DNA of 28,569 bases from JBDRNO01 sp043811005 (GTDB lineage Bacteria > Bacteroidota > Bacteroidia > NORP154), in assembly GCA_043811005.1 (NCBI GenBank), contig JBDRNO010000053.1:1-28569 (forward strand), read 5' to 3'. Shown piece by piece: positions 8,789 through 16,909 of the stretch (positions are counted from its first letter, which is position 1; every line of letters begins with the position of its first letter). The notes under the pieces were generated by a model. The model was not told the origin of the DNA. It saw only the letters and a list, made by a program, of their open reading frames with translations, and did no database searches. A program made the translations under genes and the position numbers.

Positions 8789-8848
8789 GAACATAGCTTT
8801 AAAAATAAACAATATAGAGAGTAAATTTCTATATAAAAAATTAAGATC

Positions 8849-9136
8849 ATGGAAGAAATATACAATAAAATAATTTCTGTTCTGAAGAAATATTCTTTTG
8901 ATAAGAAAATTATTGAAAAAGCTTCCCCTGAAGCTGACATCACTAAAGATTTAAAAATAAATTCAGCGAGAATAGTTGATATTGTTCTGGATATTGAAGA
9001 TATATTTCATATTGAGATTGATAACAAATCTCTCGAAAGCATTCGTACGATAAATGACATTATTACTGTGATAGATAAAAAAGTTAAAGAAGAGAACATA
9101 AATGGCATATATTGGAAACGATATAATATCACTTAA
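8849..9136 (+). CDS. Divergent acyl carrier protein
   Basis: A 95-residue protein with the four-helix ACP pattern. The segment DLKINSARIVDIVLDIED aligns with E. coli AcpP DLGADSLDTVELVMALEE, placing the phosphopantetheine-bearing serine at Ser39. The flanking residues differ: DSL reads NSA. The following FHIEIDNKSLESIRTINDII matches the FxTEIPDEEAEKITTVQDAI stretch of ordinary ACPs. It lies 60 bp after the ketosynthase gene, and its last 35 bp overlap the PPTase gene, so translation of the two is probably coupled. It most likely carries the acyl chain for the adjacent synthase. Identification is strong from both sequence and context. Confidence 0.87.
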   Translation: MEEIYNKIISVLKKYSFDKKIIEKASPEADITKDLKINSARIVDIVLDIEDIFHIEIDNKSLESIRTINDIITVIDKKVKEENINGIYWKRYNIT

Positions 9137-9776
9137 AGATAAAAGAAATCAGAAAAGTTTTTCTAATCCCAGGTATCTGAAGAAAGCATTTACCAAGTGC
9201 GAGAATGATCTTATCTGTCATTTTAATCATTTTGATTACCTGCCATATCTTATTTGGACATGTAAGGAAAGTGCTTATAAAGTTCTGGTCAAGAGAGGTT
9301 TAAGGAAATCCTTTTCCCCGAAAAAGTTTAAGGTATGCTTCAACCGAAAGGAATTTAAAAATAATACACCCATCTCACCCAACAGCAGGCAAAAAAAAGA
9401 AACCCTTGATAATAATTTTTACGGAAACGTACAATATGACAGAGTGAATATTTCCACATTTTCACAGATTAATAAAGATTATATTCATACAATAGGTTCA
9501 GATTGTAAAATTCCGGCTCTGAAGATCAATCGTGGAGTAAAAAAAATCGCGCCAGTTGATGCAGACAGGCAAAGCCTGTACACACGAATGTATCTGATTA
9601 AAAATTTAGCAGAAAATTTCCATGTTGATAAATCTAATATAAGGATCATTAATAATGAATTAACTTGTATCCCATTTGTTCAAATCAATCATTCAACTGT
9701 TGATGTTGAAGTCTCACTGAGTCACGATACAGGGTTTATCTCTTTTACTTATTTATTTAAGGATATAACTTTGTAA
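9102..9776 (+). CDS. Enlarged AcpS-type 4'-phosphopantetheinyl transferase
   Basis: This protein should attach phosphopantetheine from CoA to the preceding ACP. The motifs occur in AcpS order: GNDIISL (5-11, metal-binding Asp7), WTCKESAYK (52-60, Lys55/Glu56) and VSLSHDTGFISF (204-215). At 224 residues it is much longer than single-domain AcpS (about 125), because about 100 residues (70-170), partly basic, separate the KES and SLSH motifs. The stretch NNELTCIPFVQI (184-195) resembles the AcpS beta-strand before SLSH. AGAAGAG lies about 5 bases before the ATG, inside the ACP gene. Given the unusual NSA site of that ACP, it may be a dedicated partner. The family call is good; the meaning of the insertion is unknown. 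Confidence 0.8.
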   Translation: MAYIGNDIISLKDKRNQKSFSNPRYLKKAFTKCENDLICHFNHFDYLPYLIWTCKESAYKVLVKRGLRKSFSPKKFKVCFNRKEFKNNTPISPNSRQKKETLDNNFYGNVQYDRVNISTFSQINKDYIHTIGSDCKIPALKINRGVKKIAPVDADRQSLYTRMYLIKNLAENFHVDKSNIRIINNELTCIPFVQINHSTVDVEVSLSHDTGFISFTYLFKDITL

Positions 9777-9782
9777 ATTAAT

Positions 9783-9871
9783 CCGCCAACTGGCGGATGG
9801 CACTAAAGCTCAAAAGCACAAAATCCCACTAAATTTTTTTGTGGATTTTTGTGTTTCAGTGTTTTTGTGGC
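9783..9871. repeat. Palindrome CCGCCAACTGGCGG plus 31-bp inverted repeat after the PPTase gene
   Basis: CCGCCAACTGGCGG (9783-9796) is a near-perfect palindrome. It is followed by arms at 9799-9829 and 9841-9871 that match as inverted repeats at about 22 of 31 positions around an 11-base AT loop. A related element lies in the opposite orientation at 27318-27374. It may terminate transcription of the acyl module, but I see it mainly as a dispersed intergenic repeat. Confidence 0.55.
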
Positions 9872-9904
9872 AAAAAACAAAGAAATTCCAATGCAATAAA
9901 TTAA

Positions 9905-11005
9905 TTGCTGCGTATTTTTGGAAGAATGCAAAAAAAATTCTCTTATCGAAAAAAAACTTATATCAAAGTCGTCATTTTATTGTCATTCATTATTCTCTTT
10001 TGCGTTATTTATGAAGTGGCTTTAAGGATCAAAGGGATACAACCTTTCCAACCCAAAATCCATAATATCATCTATGAACCTGAATTTATTTTCGCCCCCA
10101 GTTCAACACTGGGCTATACCCTTAAACCGGGGAAATTCAAATTTACGATGTGTGACCTTGACTCTTTAACTTTCAATCCGGTTCATAATAATGATTCCCT
10201 CAGGATAACAAGGGCTCTTCAATCTGAAAAAAAATACATCTCTAAAGAAAAGGTTTACATCTATGGCGCTTCATTCACTTATGGCTTTGGCATTGAAGAC
10301 AGTTTGACATACCCTTATTTGCTCCAGAAGGCATATCCGCACCTGAATTTTGTTAATTTTAGCGTCCCTGGTTACGGAACAATACACGCTTTATTGCTGT
10401 TAAAACGGGCTGTAATGTATAATGAAATTCCGTCCGTGGTTGTTATCAACTATTCTTTTTATCATGATGATACAAATACATTGCCGAGAAAAACCAGGGA
10501 GACTATCCTCAGGTTTTCCAATATGTTAAACGAAAATTTTATTAAAAAATCCAGCTTTCCCTATGCAGATATTGATCATGGCGGGAAATTAATGATTGAT
10601 TACATCCCTTGCGGATCGTTCTATACGGAATGGCTGCTAAGGCGTTACTCTGCTTTTATCAATTTTCTGGAGATGAAATACAATGAAACAGAAGGAAAGT
10701 TTTATGACAATCACATGGTGTCAAAAAAAATTATTAATGAGATCCACAAATTGTGTTTAAAAAACAATATCACATTGGTTGTCGCGGGAATTAACAATGC
10801 TGATCTTACAAGAGAAATGTTGGCATATTGTGATACATTGGGTATTTTAAATTCGGATATATCTGTTGATCTATCCGCTGAAAGCAAGTTCCGGCTTCAT
10901 CCTAAAGACGGACATCCCAATGCACCGGCTCATGCCGAATTTGCAAATAAATACATCAAATTCTTTAGGGAAAATTCATTGCTCAATGATGATGAAAATG
11001 AATAA
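9905..11005 (+). CDS. Membrane-anchored SGNH/GDSL hydrolase-like protein
   Basis: A 366-residue protein with one N-terminal transmembrane segment (about 20-40), leaving the rest outside the cytoplasm. The SGNH domain has block I as IYGASFTYGFG (119-129), with Ser123 as nucleophile, and the C-terminal Asp-His pair in DGHPN (Asp335, His337). Such proteins in glycan loci act as O-acetylesterases or O-acetyltransferases. The annotated start is TTG at 9905; ATG at 9926 is an alternative, though GGAAG sits too close to it to decide. The gene overlaps the next SGNH gene by 20 bp, indicating an operon. The enzymatic direction (removal or transfer of acyl groups) cannot be judged. Confidence 0.8.
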   Translation: MLRIFGRMQKKFSYRKKTYIKVVILLSFIILFCVIYEVALRIKGIQPFQPKIHNIIYEPEFIFAPSSTLGYTLKPGKFKFTMCDLDSLTFNPVHNNDSLRITRALQSEKKYISKEKVYIYGASFTYGFGIEDSLTYPYLLQKAYPHLNFVNFSVPGYGTIHALLLLKRAVMYNEIPSVVVINYSFYHDDTNTLPRKTRETILRFSNMLNENFIKKSSFPYADIDHGGKLMIDYIPCGSFYTEWLLRRYSAFINFLEMKYNETEGKFYDNHMVSKKIINEIHKLCLKNNITLVVAGINNADLTREMLAYCDTLGILNSDISVDLSAESKFRLHPKDGHPNAPAHAEFANKYIKFFRENSLLNDDENE

Positions 11006-12254
11006 AAATCTTTTGAGAGTTCTTAGAATCTTTTTAATTATTGTATTTATCCTGCTTGCTGTCATTCATGGTTTTTTATTATATTTTGGGATCTCAAATG
11101 TTATTGGAGGCATATTATTTATATTATTAACCGGGATCGCAGTTTTTTATATCGCTAAAAAGACAGCTGGAATACTCAGCATAAAACGTGCTGTAAAAAC
11201 CAATATCAGGTTACTCTTAATAACGATCTTTTTGCTCTGGGCAGGTGTTGAATTATTTTTAAGATTTGGCATATCAAAATATGCCAATTATTCTGAAAAA
11301 AACGGTTTGTTTTTGTATATTTCACCTTATACCGTTAAAGAAACTCTTTGGTATTCTCCCTGGCAAAAGAACGTTCATGTTTACAAACCTTATCATAGTA
11401 AAATTATCAATTTAAAAGAATATAAATATAAACTGGAAACAAACTCAGAGGGATTAAGAGATGGAGAGTTTTCCACATTCAAGCCGGTTGATGAATACAG
11501 GATTATTGGACTGGGCGACTCTTTTACTGAAGGTCGGGGTGCATCAGCTGATTCAACATGGGTAAAACATCTCAAGAGAATTTTGCAGCAAGATTCCGGG
11601 AAACAAAAGATCACTGCCATTAATGCCGGCATTAGCGGCAGTGACCCTTTTTTCGAGTATGCTTTACTGAAAGAACGGTTATTAAAATATCAGCCCGATC
11701 TGGTGATTATAGCAATAAATAATTCGGATATATATGATATTATCATAAGAGGAGGAATAGAACGGTTTCAGGAAGAAGGGTGTATAAAATACCGAAGTGG
11801 ACCTAAGTGGGAATGGCTGTATGCTACCAGCTATATCTTCAGGCATATAATTCATGATATTTTTGAATATGACAGGATGTTCTTGCAGCATCATGAAAAA
11901 GCAATTGAGACAAAGCAAGCACTTGCTCAAATTTATTCCTGCATCTTAAAGTTTGATGAACTGGCTAAAGAAAATGGGTTTGATCTGTTAATAGTATTCC
12001 ATCCAATGGAATATGAAGTTTTGGAAAAAGAATACGCATTTGGCGATCTTCTCACTCAAATCTCTTCTGAAACAAATATCATGGTTTTGGATCTGCTCGA
12101 TTATTATATCAATGAAGAAAAATTATCATCAGAAAATTCATCAGAATATTACTGGAAAACTGACAGGCATCACAATTCAAAGGGATACCGGATTTTTGCA
12201 AAAGGAGTGGGAAAGAAATTGTTAAATTTGTATTTAACTGAGCACACACAATAA
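10986..12254 (+). CDS. Membrane-anchored SGNH/GDSL hydrolase-like protein
   Basis: A 422-residue protein when started at the ATG cluster at 10986; a longer in-frame start at 10866 would lie deep in the previous gene and is less likely. There are two or three N-terminal membrane helices (about 10-32, 35-57, 75-92). The SGNH domain shows GLGDSFTEGRG with Ser179 as nucleophile, NAGISGSDPFFEY as the Gly block, AINNSD as the Asn block, and TDRHHNSKGY with Asp393 and His395. All four blocks are intact, so it is probably active. It overlaps the previous SGNH gene by 20 bp and precedes a glycosyltransferase by 10 bp. A role in acyl decoration of an exported glycan is inferred. Confidence 0.86.
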   Translation: MMMKMNKNLLRVLRIFLIIVFILLAVIHGFLLYFGISNVIGGILFILLTGIAVFYIAKKTAGILSIKRAVKTNIRLLLITIFLLWAGVELFLRFGISKYANYSEKNGLFLYISPYTVKETLWYSPWQKNVHVYKPYHSKIINLKEYKYKLETNSEGLRDGEFSTFKPVDEYRIIGLGDSFTEGRGASADSTWVKHLKRILQQDSGKQKITAINAGISGSDPFFEYALLKERLLKYQPDLVIIAINNSDIYDIIIRGGIERFQEEGCIKYRSGPKWEWLYATSYIFRHIIHDIFEYDRMFLQHHEKAIETKQALAQIYSCILKFDELAKENGFDLLIVFHPMEYEVLEKEYAFGDLLTQISSETNIMVLDLLDYYINEEKLSSENSSEYYWKTDRHHNSKGYRIFAKGVGKKLLNLYLTEHTQ

Positions 12255-12264
12255 ATACTACTTT

Positions 12265-13254
12265 ATGGATGGACTAAATAACACGCCTATGTCAAAAAAC
12301 AGTATATTGGTAACTATTGGGATTGTAGCTTATAATCATGAAAAGTTCATTTCCCAAGCTGTAGATAGCGTATTGATGCAAAAGGTGAATTTTGACTATG
12401 AGATAATTATTAATGATGATGCCTCCACAGATAAGACCCGCGATATTTTAAAAAAATACCGGGAAAATTATCCTGACAAGATAAATCTACTGCTTTCTGA
12501 AAAAAATGAGGGTGCTCGTAAAAGCGGCATGAAAATTTGCCGGAACAGCAATGGTAAATACTTAACCTGGTTTGATGGTGACGATTACTGGATTTATGAG
12601 AATAAATTGCAAACCCAGGTAGATTTCCTGGAAGCAAATCCTGAATATAATGGATGCTTTCATGACGCCAAAATAATAAGCACTATGGATACTGATGAAC
12701 GATCAAACCAATTGGCAAAAAACCAATCCCAAAAAGACTTCAAATGTTATTCTCAATTTACCAGGTACAGCCCTGATTTTTATCCGTGGCATCTGCTTCA
12801 TAGAAATATTATCCCTACCGCTTCGTTGATCTTCAGGAATAAAAAAAACTGCTTAAATATTTTTCTCAATTGCAGTGAAACCACATTATCGCTGAACTGG
12901 GCATTGCACCTTCAACTTATCAAAGACGGTAAATTCAAATACCTTAACGAGTTATGGTCGGTTTATAATGACCACCCTGAGGGGATCAGCAAGAAACGTG
13001 ATTTGAATTCCTTTAAGATGTCGAACATAGAAATATTAAAAAATTTACTTACTGATGATTATTATAAATATCTCAAGAAAGATATCTACGAATGTATGAC
13101 GAATGAATACATGCAGATCATGCTCAATCCCGAAACCATGAAAAGCTCAAAAGGGTTCTTTTATAAAATAATACTTAATTATCTCTGGTCTTGCATAAAA
13201 ACTGCTTTTTATTTTGCAAGGTATTATCATCATTCAAAGAACATAACTTCTTGA
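12265..13254 (+). CDS. Family 2 (GT-A) glycosyltransferase
   Basis: A 329-residue cytoplasmic glycosyltransferase using a nucleotide sugar. The N-terminal GT-A domain starts with VTIGIVAYNHEKFISQAVDS (16-35). NDDASTDKT (50-58) binds the nucleotide, and WFDGDDYW (102-109) contains the DxD metal motif (Asp104, Asp106). The C-terminal half is more variable and includes WALHLQLIKDGKFKYLNELW, a typical acceptor-side segment. It begins 10 bp after the SGNH gene; ATG at 12289 is an alternative start. It is the only soluble glycosyltransferase in the window, so most of the glycan assembly genes must lie elsewhere. Confidence 0.92.
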   Translation: MDGLNNTPMSKNSILVTIGIVAYNHEKFISQAVDSVLMQKVNFDYEIIINDDASTDKTRDILKKYRENYPDKINLLLSEKNEGARKSGMKICRNSNGKYLTWFDGDDYWIYENKLQTQVDFLEANPEYNGCFHDAKIISTMDTDERSNQLAKNQSQKDFKCYSQFTRYSPDFYPWHLLHRNIIPTASLIFRNKKNCLNIFLNCSETTLSLNWALHLQLIKDGKFKYLNELWSVYNDHPEGISKKRDLNSFKMSNIEILKNLLTDDYYKYLKKDIYECMTNEYMQIMLNPETMKSSKGFFYKIILNYLWSCIKTAFYFARYYHHSKNITS

Positions 13255-13310
13255 TTTGATTAAAAAGGAAAATTGTATTAAATTTGAGTGAAGAAAAAAT
13301 ATGATATAGT

Positions 13311-13438
13311 TACTGGTTTCTGGCCTTCGCCTGCCAAAGCAGGCTACGGCCTGCGAAGGCTGGTTACTGGTAGCTGGCAAGGATTACTTTCCTATAATAT
13401 TATCGAAAAAACCAGAAGCCAGAAACCAGAGACCAGTA
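13311..13438. repeat. Nested inverted-repeat element before asnB
   Basis: TACTGGTTTCTGG (13311-13323) pairs with CCAGAAACC at 13419-13427 and CCAGTA at 13433-13438. Inside it, CCTTCGC (13324-13330) pairs with GCGAAGG (13353-13359), and GCCTGC (13329-13334) with GCAGGC (13339-13344). The 259-bp gap between 13254 and 13514 holds this element and no credible gene. Its higher GC content stands out from its AT-rich surroundings, consistent with a dispersed repeat. Confidence 0.6.
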
Positions 13439-13513
13439 GCTGTTTATTTAAAGCACAAAGGATAGATTTCAATATTTGTATATTGAAATTCCGATATTAT
13501 TAAATAAAATCAA

Positions 13514-15292
13514 ATGTGTGGAATCATCGGACGTTTAAATTCTCATGAACCTGTTGACCGGAGAATATTTACTCAAATGCGTGATTCGATGTTTCATCGC
13601 GGTCCTGATGATTGTGGATTATATTTTTCAGAAGACCAATTGCTCGCACTTGGACATCGAAGGCTCTCCTTGATTGATCTGACTGAAAACGGCAGACAAC
13701 CTCTAAGTAATGAAGATAAAACAATTTGGCTTACTGTCAACGGGGAGATATACAACTTTGCTGAGTTGAAAGATCAACTTAAAAAATGCGGACACCGGTT
13801 TTCATCAAATACCGACTCTGAAGTGATAATACATGGCTATGAAGAATGGGGCATTGAGGTTCTGAATAAATTGAAGGGAATGTTTGCCTTTGCTCTATGG
13901 GATCAGGATCAGCAACAATTGTTCCTGGCAAGAGACCGGTTCGGTATTAAACCGTTGTATTATTATTCAGATAGAAACACTTTTATTTTTGCTTCTGAGA
14001 TCAAAGGAATTATCACAGACAAGGAAGTTCCCCAAAAAATAGATTTTACTTCCTTTTGTGATTATTTTGTTTATCGTTATGTACCCAGCCCGAAAACCAT
14101 TTGGGAAAACATATATAAATTGCCACCTGCACATTATATGCTTGTCAATAAAAGTGGAAAGACAAGTATTAACCGTTACTGGGAAATTCCTTTGGGAAAT
14201 AATAATATCCCGAAAGAGGAAGTAGTAGAAAAAGTTGATGAATTGCTTCTTCAATCAGTTAAGGGCCATATAGTAAGTGATGTTCCTATTGGTTCGTTTT
14301 TAAGTGGCGGATACGACTCAAGCGCACTGGTTTATTACATGAGCAGATTAGATTATCCCACTCAAACATTTTCAATCGGTTTTGAGAACTGGAAAGACAG
14401 CGAGCATAAATATGCCGAGATCGTTGCCAACAGGTTTAAAACCCGGCATACTTCAAAGATCGTATGTAAGGAAGAATTGGATTTGGTTGAAAAATTATCA
14501 TATTACTACGATGAACCAATCGCTGACATATCTATCATACCAACTTATGTTGTTAGTAATACAGCTAGTCAGCATGTAAAAGCAGTCCTGTCAGGAGAGG
14601 GTGCAGATGAAATATTCGGGGGTTATACCTGGCATAAGACATACTTAGATAATGTAAAAGACATTTCTTTTTTTGAAAAGATAAAAAACCGGTTGGGATT
14701 GAATGATAAACCATTTGGAGTGGAGGAATACAGCAATGCAATGGCGATGGGAAAATTTGATGAACAAGCGCTTAAAAAACTCCTGAACGATGACCTGTCT
14801 CCTCATATCCAGCAAAATGCAGACTGGTTTTATCAAAAACACTTCAGAAGAAATCTCTCTCCTGTAAAATCATTCCAGTATCTTGATGTGAACAGCTTTA
14901 TGAGTGAGCTTGTACTTGCCAAAATAGATCGCTCAAGCATGGCAAACTCACTGGAAGTCCGTGTTCCCTATCTCGACCATGATTTAGTGGAATATATGTT
15001 TCAGATAAAAGAAAATGTATATTTTAAAGAAAACCACAAGAAATACGTTTTGTATGAAAACATTAAAAATTCATTGCCTGATGTGATATTACAGCGGTCA
15101 AAGCAAGGCTTTGTCGGACCTGACAGCTATTACCAGGATTTGAATTGGTATAAAAATGTTTTATTAGATGGGAAATTATTGGCTGATGATATTATTAAAA
15201 GGAAAACGGTTGAAGAATGGTTGCAAGCAGAAGACCACTGGCGATTATGGAAAATTTTGGTGATGGAGCATTGGTATGCGAGATGGTGCTGA
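13514..15292 (+). CDS. asnB: Asparagine synthetase (glutamine-hydrolysing)-type amidotransferase
   Basis: A two-domain protein of 592 residues. After removal of Met1, Cys2 (MCGIIG) is the nucleophile of the class II glutaminase domain, with Arg49 in GHRRLSLID, NGEIYN (76-81) and Asp101 completing the glutamine site. The C-terminal synthetase domain has the PP-loop SGGYDSS (264-270) and LSGEGADEIFGGY (359-371). It activates a carboxylate with ATP and amidates it. In glycan loci such AsnB paralogs are common and may amidate a uronic acid or another carboxylate rather than aspartate; that is inference. It stands alone, with repeat-rich gaps on both sides. Confidence 0.93.
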   Translation: MCGIIGRLNSHEPVDRRIFTQMRDSMFHRGPDDCGLYFSEDQLLALGHRRLSLIDLTENGRQPLSNEDKTIWLTVNGEIYNFAELKDQLKKCGHRFSSNTDSEVIIHGYEEWGIEVLNKLKGMFAFALWDQDQQQLFLARDRFGIKPLYYYSDRNTFIFASEIKGIITDKEVPQKIDFTSFCDYFVYRYVPSPKTIWENIYKLPPAHYMLVNKSGKTSINRYWEIPLGNNNIPKEEVVEKVDELLLQSVKGHIVSDVPIGSFLSGGYDSSALVYYMSRLDYPTQTFSIGFENWKDSEHKYAEIVANRFKTRHTSKIVCKEELDLVEKLSYYYDEPIADISIIPTYVVSNTASQHVKAVLSGEGADEIFGGYTWHKTYLDNVKDISFFEKIKNRLGLNDKPFGVEEYSNAMAMGKFDEQALKKLLNDDLSPHIQQNADWFYQKHFRRNLSPVKSFQYLDVNSFMSELVLAKIDRSSMANSLEVRVPYLDHDLVEYMFQIKENVYFKENHKKYVLYENIKNSLPDVILQRSKQGFVGPDSYYQDLNWYKNVLLDGKLLADDIIKRKTVEEWLQAEDHWRLWKILVMEHWYARWC

Positions 15293-15460
15293 ACTCGCGT
15301 AAAATAACAATTCAACCTTTATCACATAAACTGGCGTAACCAGAACCAAAAAGGTGTAGAAATATTTCGTAGCAATATGTCGTCTATTAAGTAATCCATA
15401 ACTCTATTAATTATTTTTTACCAAAATTGACAAAGATTTCAATTGTAATGGAATAAAATC

Positions 15461-16468
15461 ATGCTTACCCAAATGATAAACCATCACGATATTTTTATAT
15501 GCCCTTCCTGTGGAGGAGGTTTGGATGTGGTTGGTGATATGATAAAATGCCAGGTATGCCATTCCGGATATCAAACCGAAAATGACATCCCCCTGCTTTT
15601 TGTGCCTAATAGCTGGAATAGTACGAAGAAAGACGTTACAGAAAAAGTCCGCTCGTTTTATGAACAAACACCTTTCCCTAACTATGAAGCTTTGGAAACA
15701 GCAGCAGACCTGATCCGAAAAGCGGAAAAAGGGCATTTTGCTCATATGTTGGACAAACAAATTCCTTTCAATATAAAAGTGCTGGACGTAGGATGCGGTA
15801 CAGGACAGCTAAGTAATTTCCTATCTATTTCAAACAGGTTTGTCTTTGGAGTGGATATGTGCCTTAACTCACTGAAATTAGCTCAAAATTTTAAAATAAA
15901 TAATGATTTGGAAAGAGCGGGATTTTACCAGATGAACCTGTTCAAACCCATATTCAAAGAAGAGAGCTTTTCACTTGTTATATGTAATGGTGCGCTCCAT
16001 CACACAAGCGCTCCCTTTGCCGGGTTTCAAGCTATTTCAAAACTTGTAAAAAAAGGTGGCTACATTCTCATCGGTTTATACAACAGTTATGGTAGAATTG
16101 CAAATGACATCCGCAGTAAAATTTTCAGAATTTTCAACGACAGGTTTAAATTTATTGACCCGCGTTTAAGAGATAAAAAGATGTCAGAACTTAAAAAATT
16201 CACCTGGTTCATTGATCAATATAAAAATCCGCACGAATCAAAACATACAATAGGTGAAGTGCTGGAATGGTTTAAGCAAACCGGTTTTGAATTTATAAGC
16301 AGCGTACCAAGATCCAATGTTTTTGAAACGGCTCTAAAGAATCCCAGGTTATTTGAGCCATGTTCAAAAGGCAACCCTTTGAGCCGCATCATAGCTCAGA
16401 TCAACCTGCTTTTTACAATGGGTAATGAAGGCGGATTCTTTATTATGATCGGGAGGAGGAAGAATTAG
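15461..16468 (+). CDS. SAM-dependent methyltransferase with N-terminal zinc ribbon
   Basis: A 335-residue protein. The N-terminus is a Trm112-like zinc ribbon with Cys14, Cys17, Cys30 and Cys33, followed by NDIPLLF, as is common before UbiE-type domains. The class I methyltransferase domain starts at VLDVGCGTGQLSNFL (107-121), which is SAM-binding motif I; GVDMCLNSLKLA (130-141) contains the acidic ribose-binding residue, and ICNGALHHTSAP is the motif IV/post-IV region. The substrate could be a sugar, lipid or quinone; the neighbourhood favours a sugar. The 168-bp gap before it holds no visible gene. The 82-bp repeat lies just beyond its stop codon. Confidence 0.88.
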   Translation: MLTQMINHHDIFICPSCGGGLDVVGDMIKCQVCHSGYQTENDIPLLFVPNSWNSTKKDVTEKVRSFYEQTPFPNYEALETAADLIRKAEKGHFAHMLDKQIPFNIKVLDVGCGTGQLSNFLSISNRFVFGVDMCLNSLKLAQNFKINNDLERAGFYQMNLFKPIFKEESFSLVICNGALHHTSAPFAGFQAISKLVKKGGYILIGLYNSYGRIANDIRSKIFRIFNDRFKFIDPRLRDKKMSELKKFTWFIDQYKNPHESKHTIGEVLEWFKQTGFEFISSVPRSNVFETALKNPRLFEPCSKGNPLSRIIAQINLLFTMGNEGGFFIMIGRRKN

Positions 16469-16476
16469 AATTTGTT

Positions 16477-16558
16477 TATAAAGTCATGATTTGTGCTTTC
16501 AATCTGATAATCCCCTCTGTGTCTCTCCGCCAGCTGGTGGAAGGATTAGGGTGGGATT
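16477..16558 (+). repeat. 82-bp 3'-end repeat, copy 2 (downstream of the methyltransferase gene)
   Basis: This is the second copy of the 82-bp element, beginning 8 bp after the methyltransferase stop codon. It contains CCGCCAGCTGGTGG (16527-16540), one change from the perfect palindrome in copy 1. The conserved part includes text outside the palindrome (TGATTTGTGC, TCAATCTGATAA, CTGTGTCTCTCCGCC), so similarity is not due to the hairpin alone. Confidence 0.8.
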
Positions 16559-16624
16559 AATTTAAAAACAGACACGAATTATGATTCATAGCAAGAATAC
16601 ATATTATGTTAATTGCTTTCTTGC

Positions 16625-16632
16625 TATCTTTG
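16625..16632 (+). promoter_or_regulatory. Candidate Bacteroidota -7 promoter element TATCTTTG
   Basis: TATCTTTG fits the TAnnTTTG -7 consensus of the Bacteroidota primary sigma factor and lies 57 bp before the ATG of the DUF5989-like gene. I see no convincing TTTG at the -33 position, so this is a weak call. If real, it would drive the operon starting at 16689. Confidence 0.35.
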
Positions 16633-16688
16633 TTTTCGGGAAAGGGTGACGTGACTTTTTTGTGCCTGAATCTTAATTTTTTTATTCT

Positions 16689-16841
16689 ATGGAATTCTTC
16701 AAAGATTACTGGGGTTATGTCAAAGAGAGAAAAAAATGGTTCTTAATACCTGTTATTTTGATATTGTCATTATTGGGATTTATAATAGCAGGTGGAGGTG
16801 GCAGCTCTGCAGTAACACAACTTATTTATGCTATGTTTTAG
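16689..16841 (+). CDS. Small DUF5989-like membrane protein, copy 1
   Basis: A 50-residue protein starting MEFFKDYWGYVKERKKWF and ending QLIYAMF. It has a short charged N-terminus, one hydrophobic helix (about 18-35) and a Gly/Ser-rich turn. It is clearly related to the second small ORF at 22983 (shared FF-D-WG--KERKKW--PVI and IY--F ending), and both match my memory of the DUF5989 family, found beside SxtJ and SGNH genes in glycan loci. The family's function is not known. It precedes an SGNH gene by 68 bp. Two conserved copies in one locus argue strongly that this is a real gene. Confidence 0.85.
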   Translation: MEFFKDYWGYVKERKKWFLIPVILILSLLGFIIAGGGGSSAVTQLIYAMF

Positions 16842-16909
16842 TGCCTTAAAAGTGACTCCTTGTCCACTTTATGTATATTTCGTTAAAGAATTAATATGAG
16901 TAATAAATC

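Noticed and set aside
10866..10985. Upstream in-frame ATG for the second SGNH gene
   Set aside because: It would overlap the first SGNH gene by 140 bp and add a non-hydrophobic leader before the membrane helix; the ATG cluster at 10986 fits better.
13288..13503. 71-codon open frame before asnB
   Set aside because: It runs through the nested inverted repeat, and its sequence is explained by the repeat.
1105..15391. GTCTATTAAGTAA shared by positions near 1107 and 15380
   Set aside because: Only 13 bp of AT-rich text with no similarity beyond it; may be chance.
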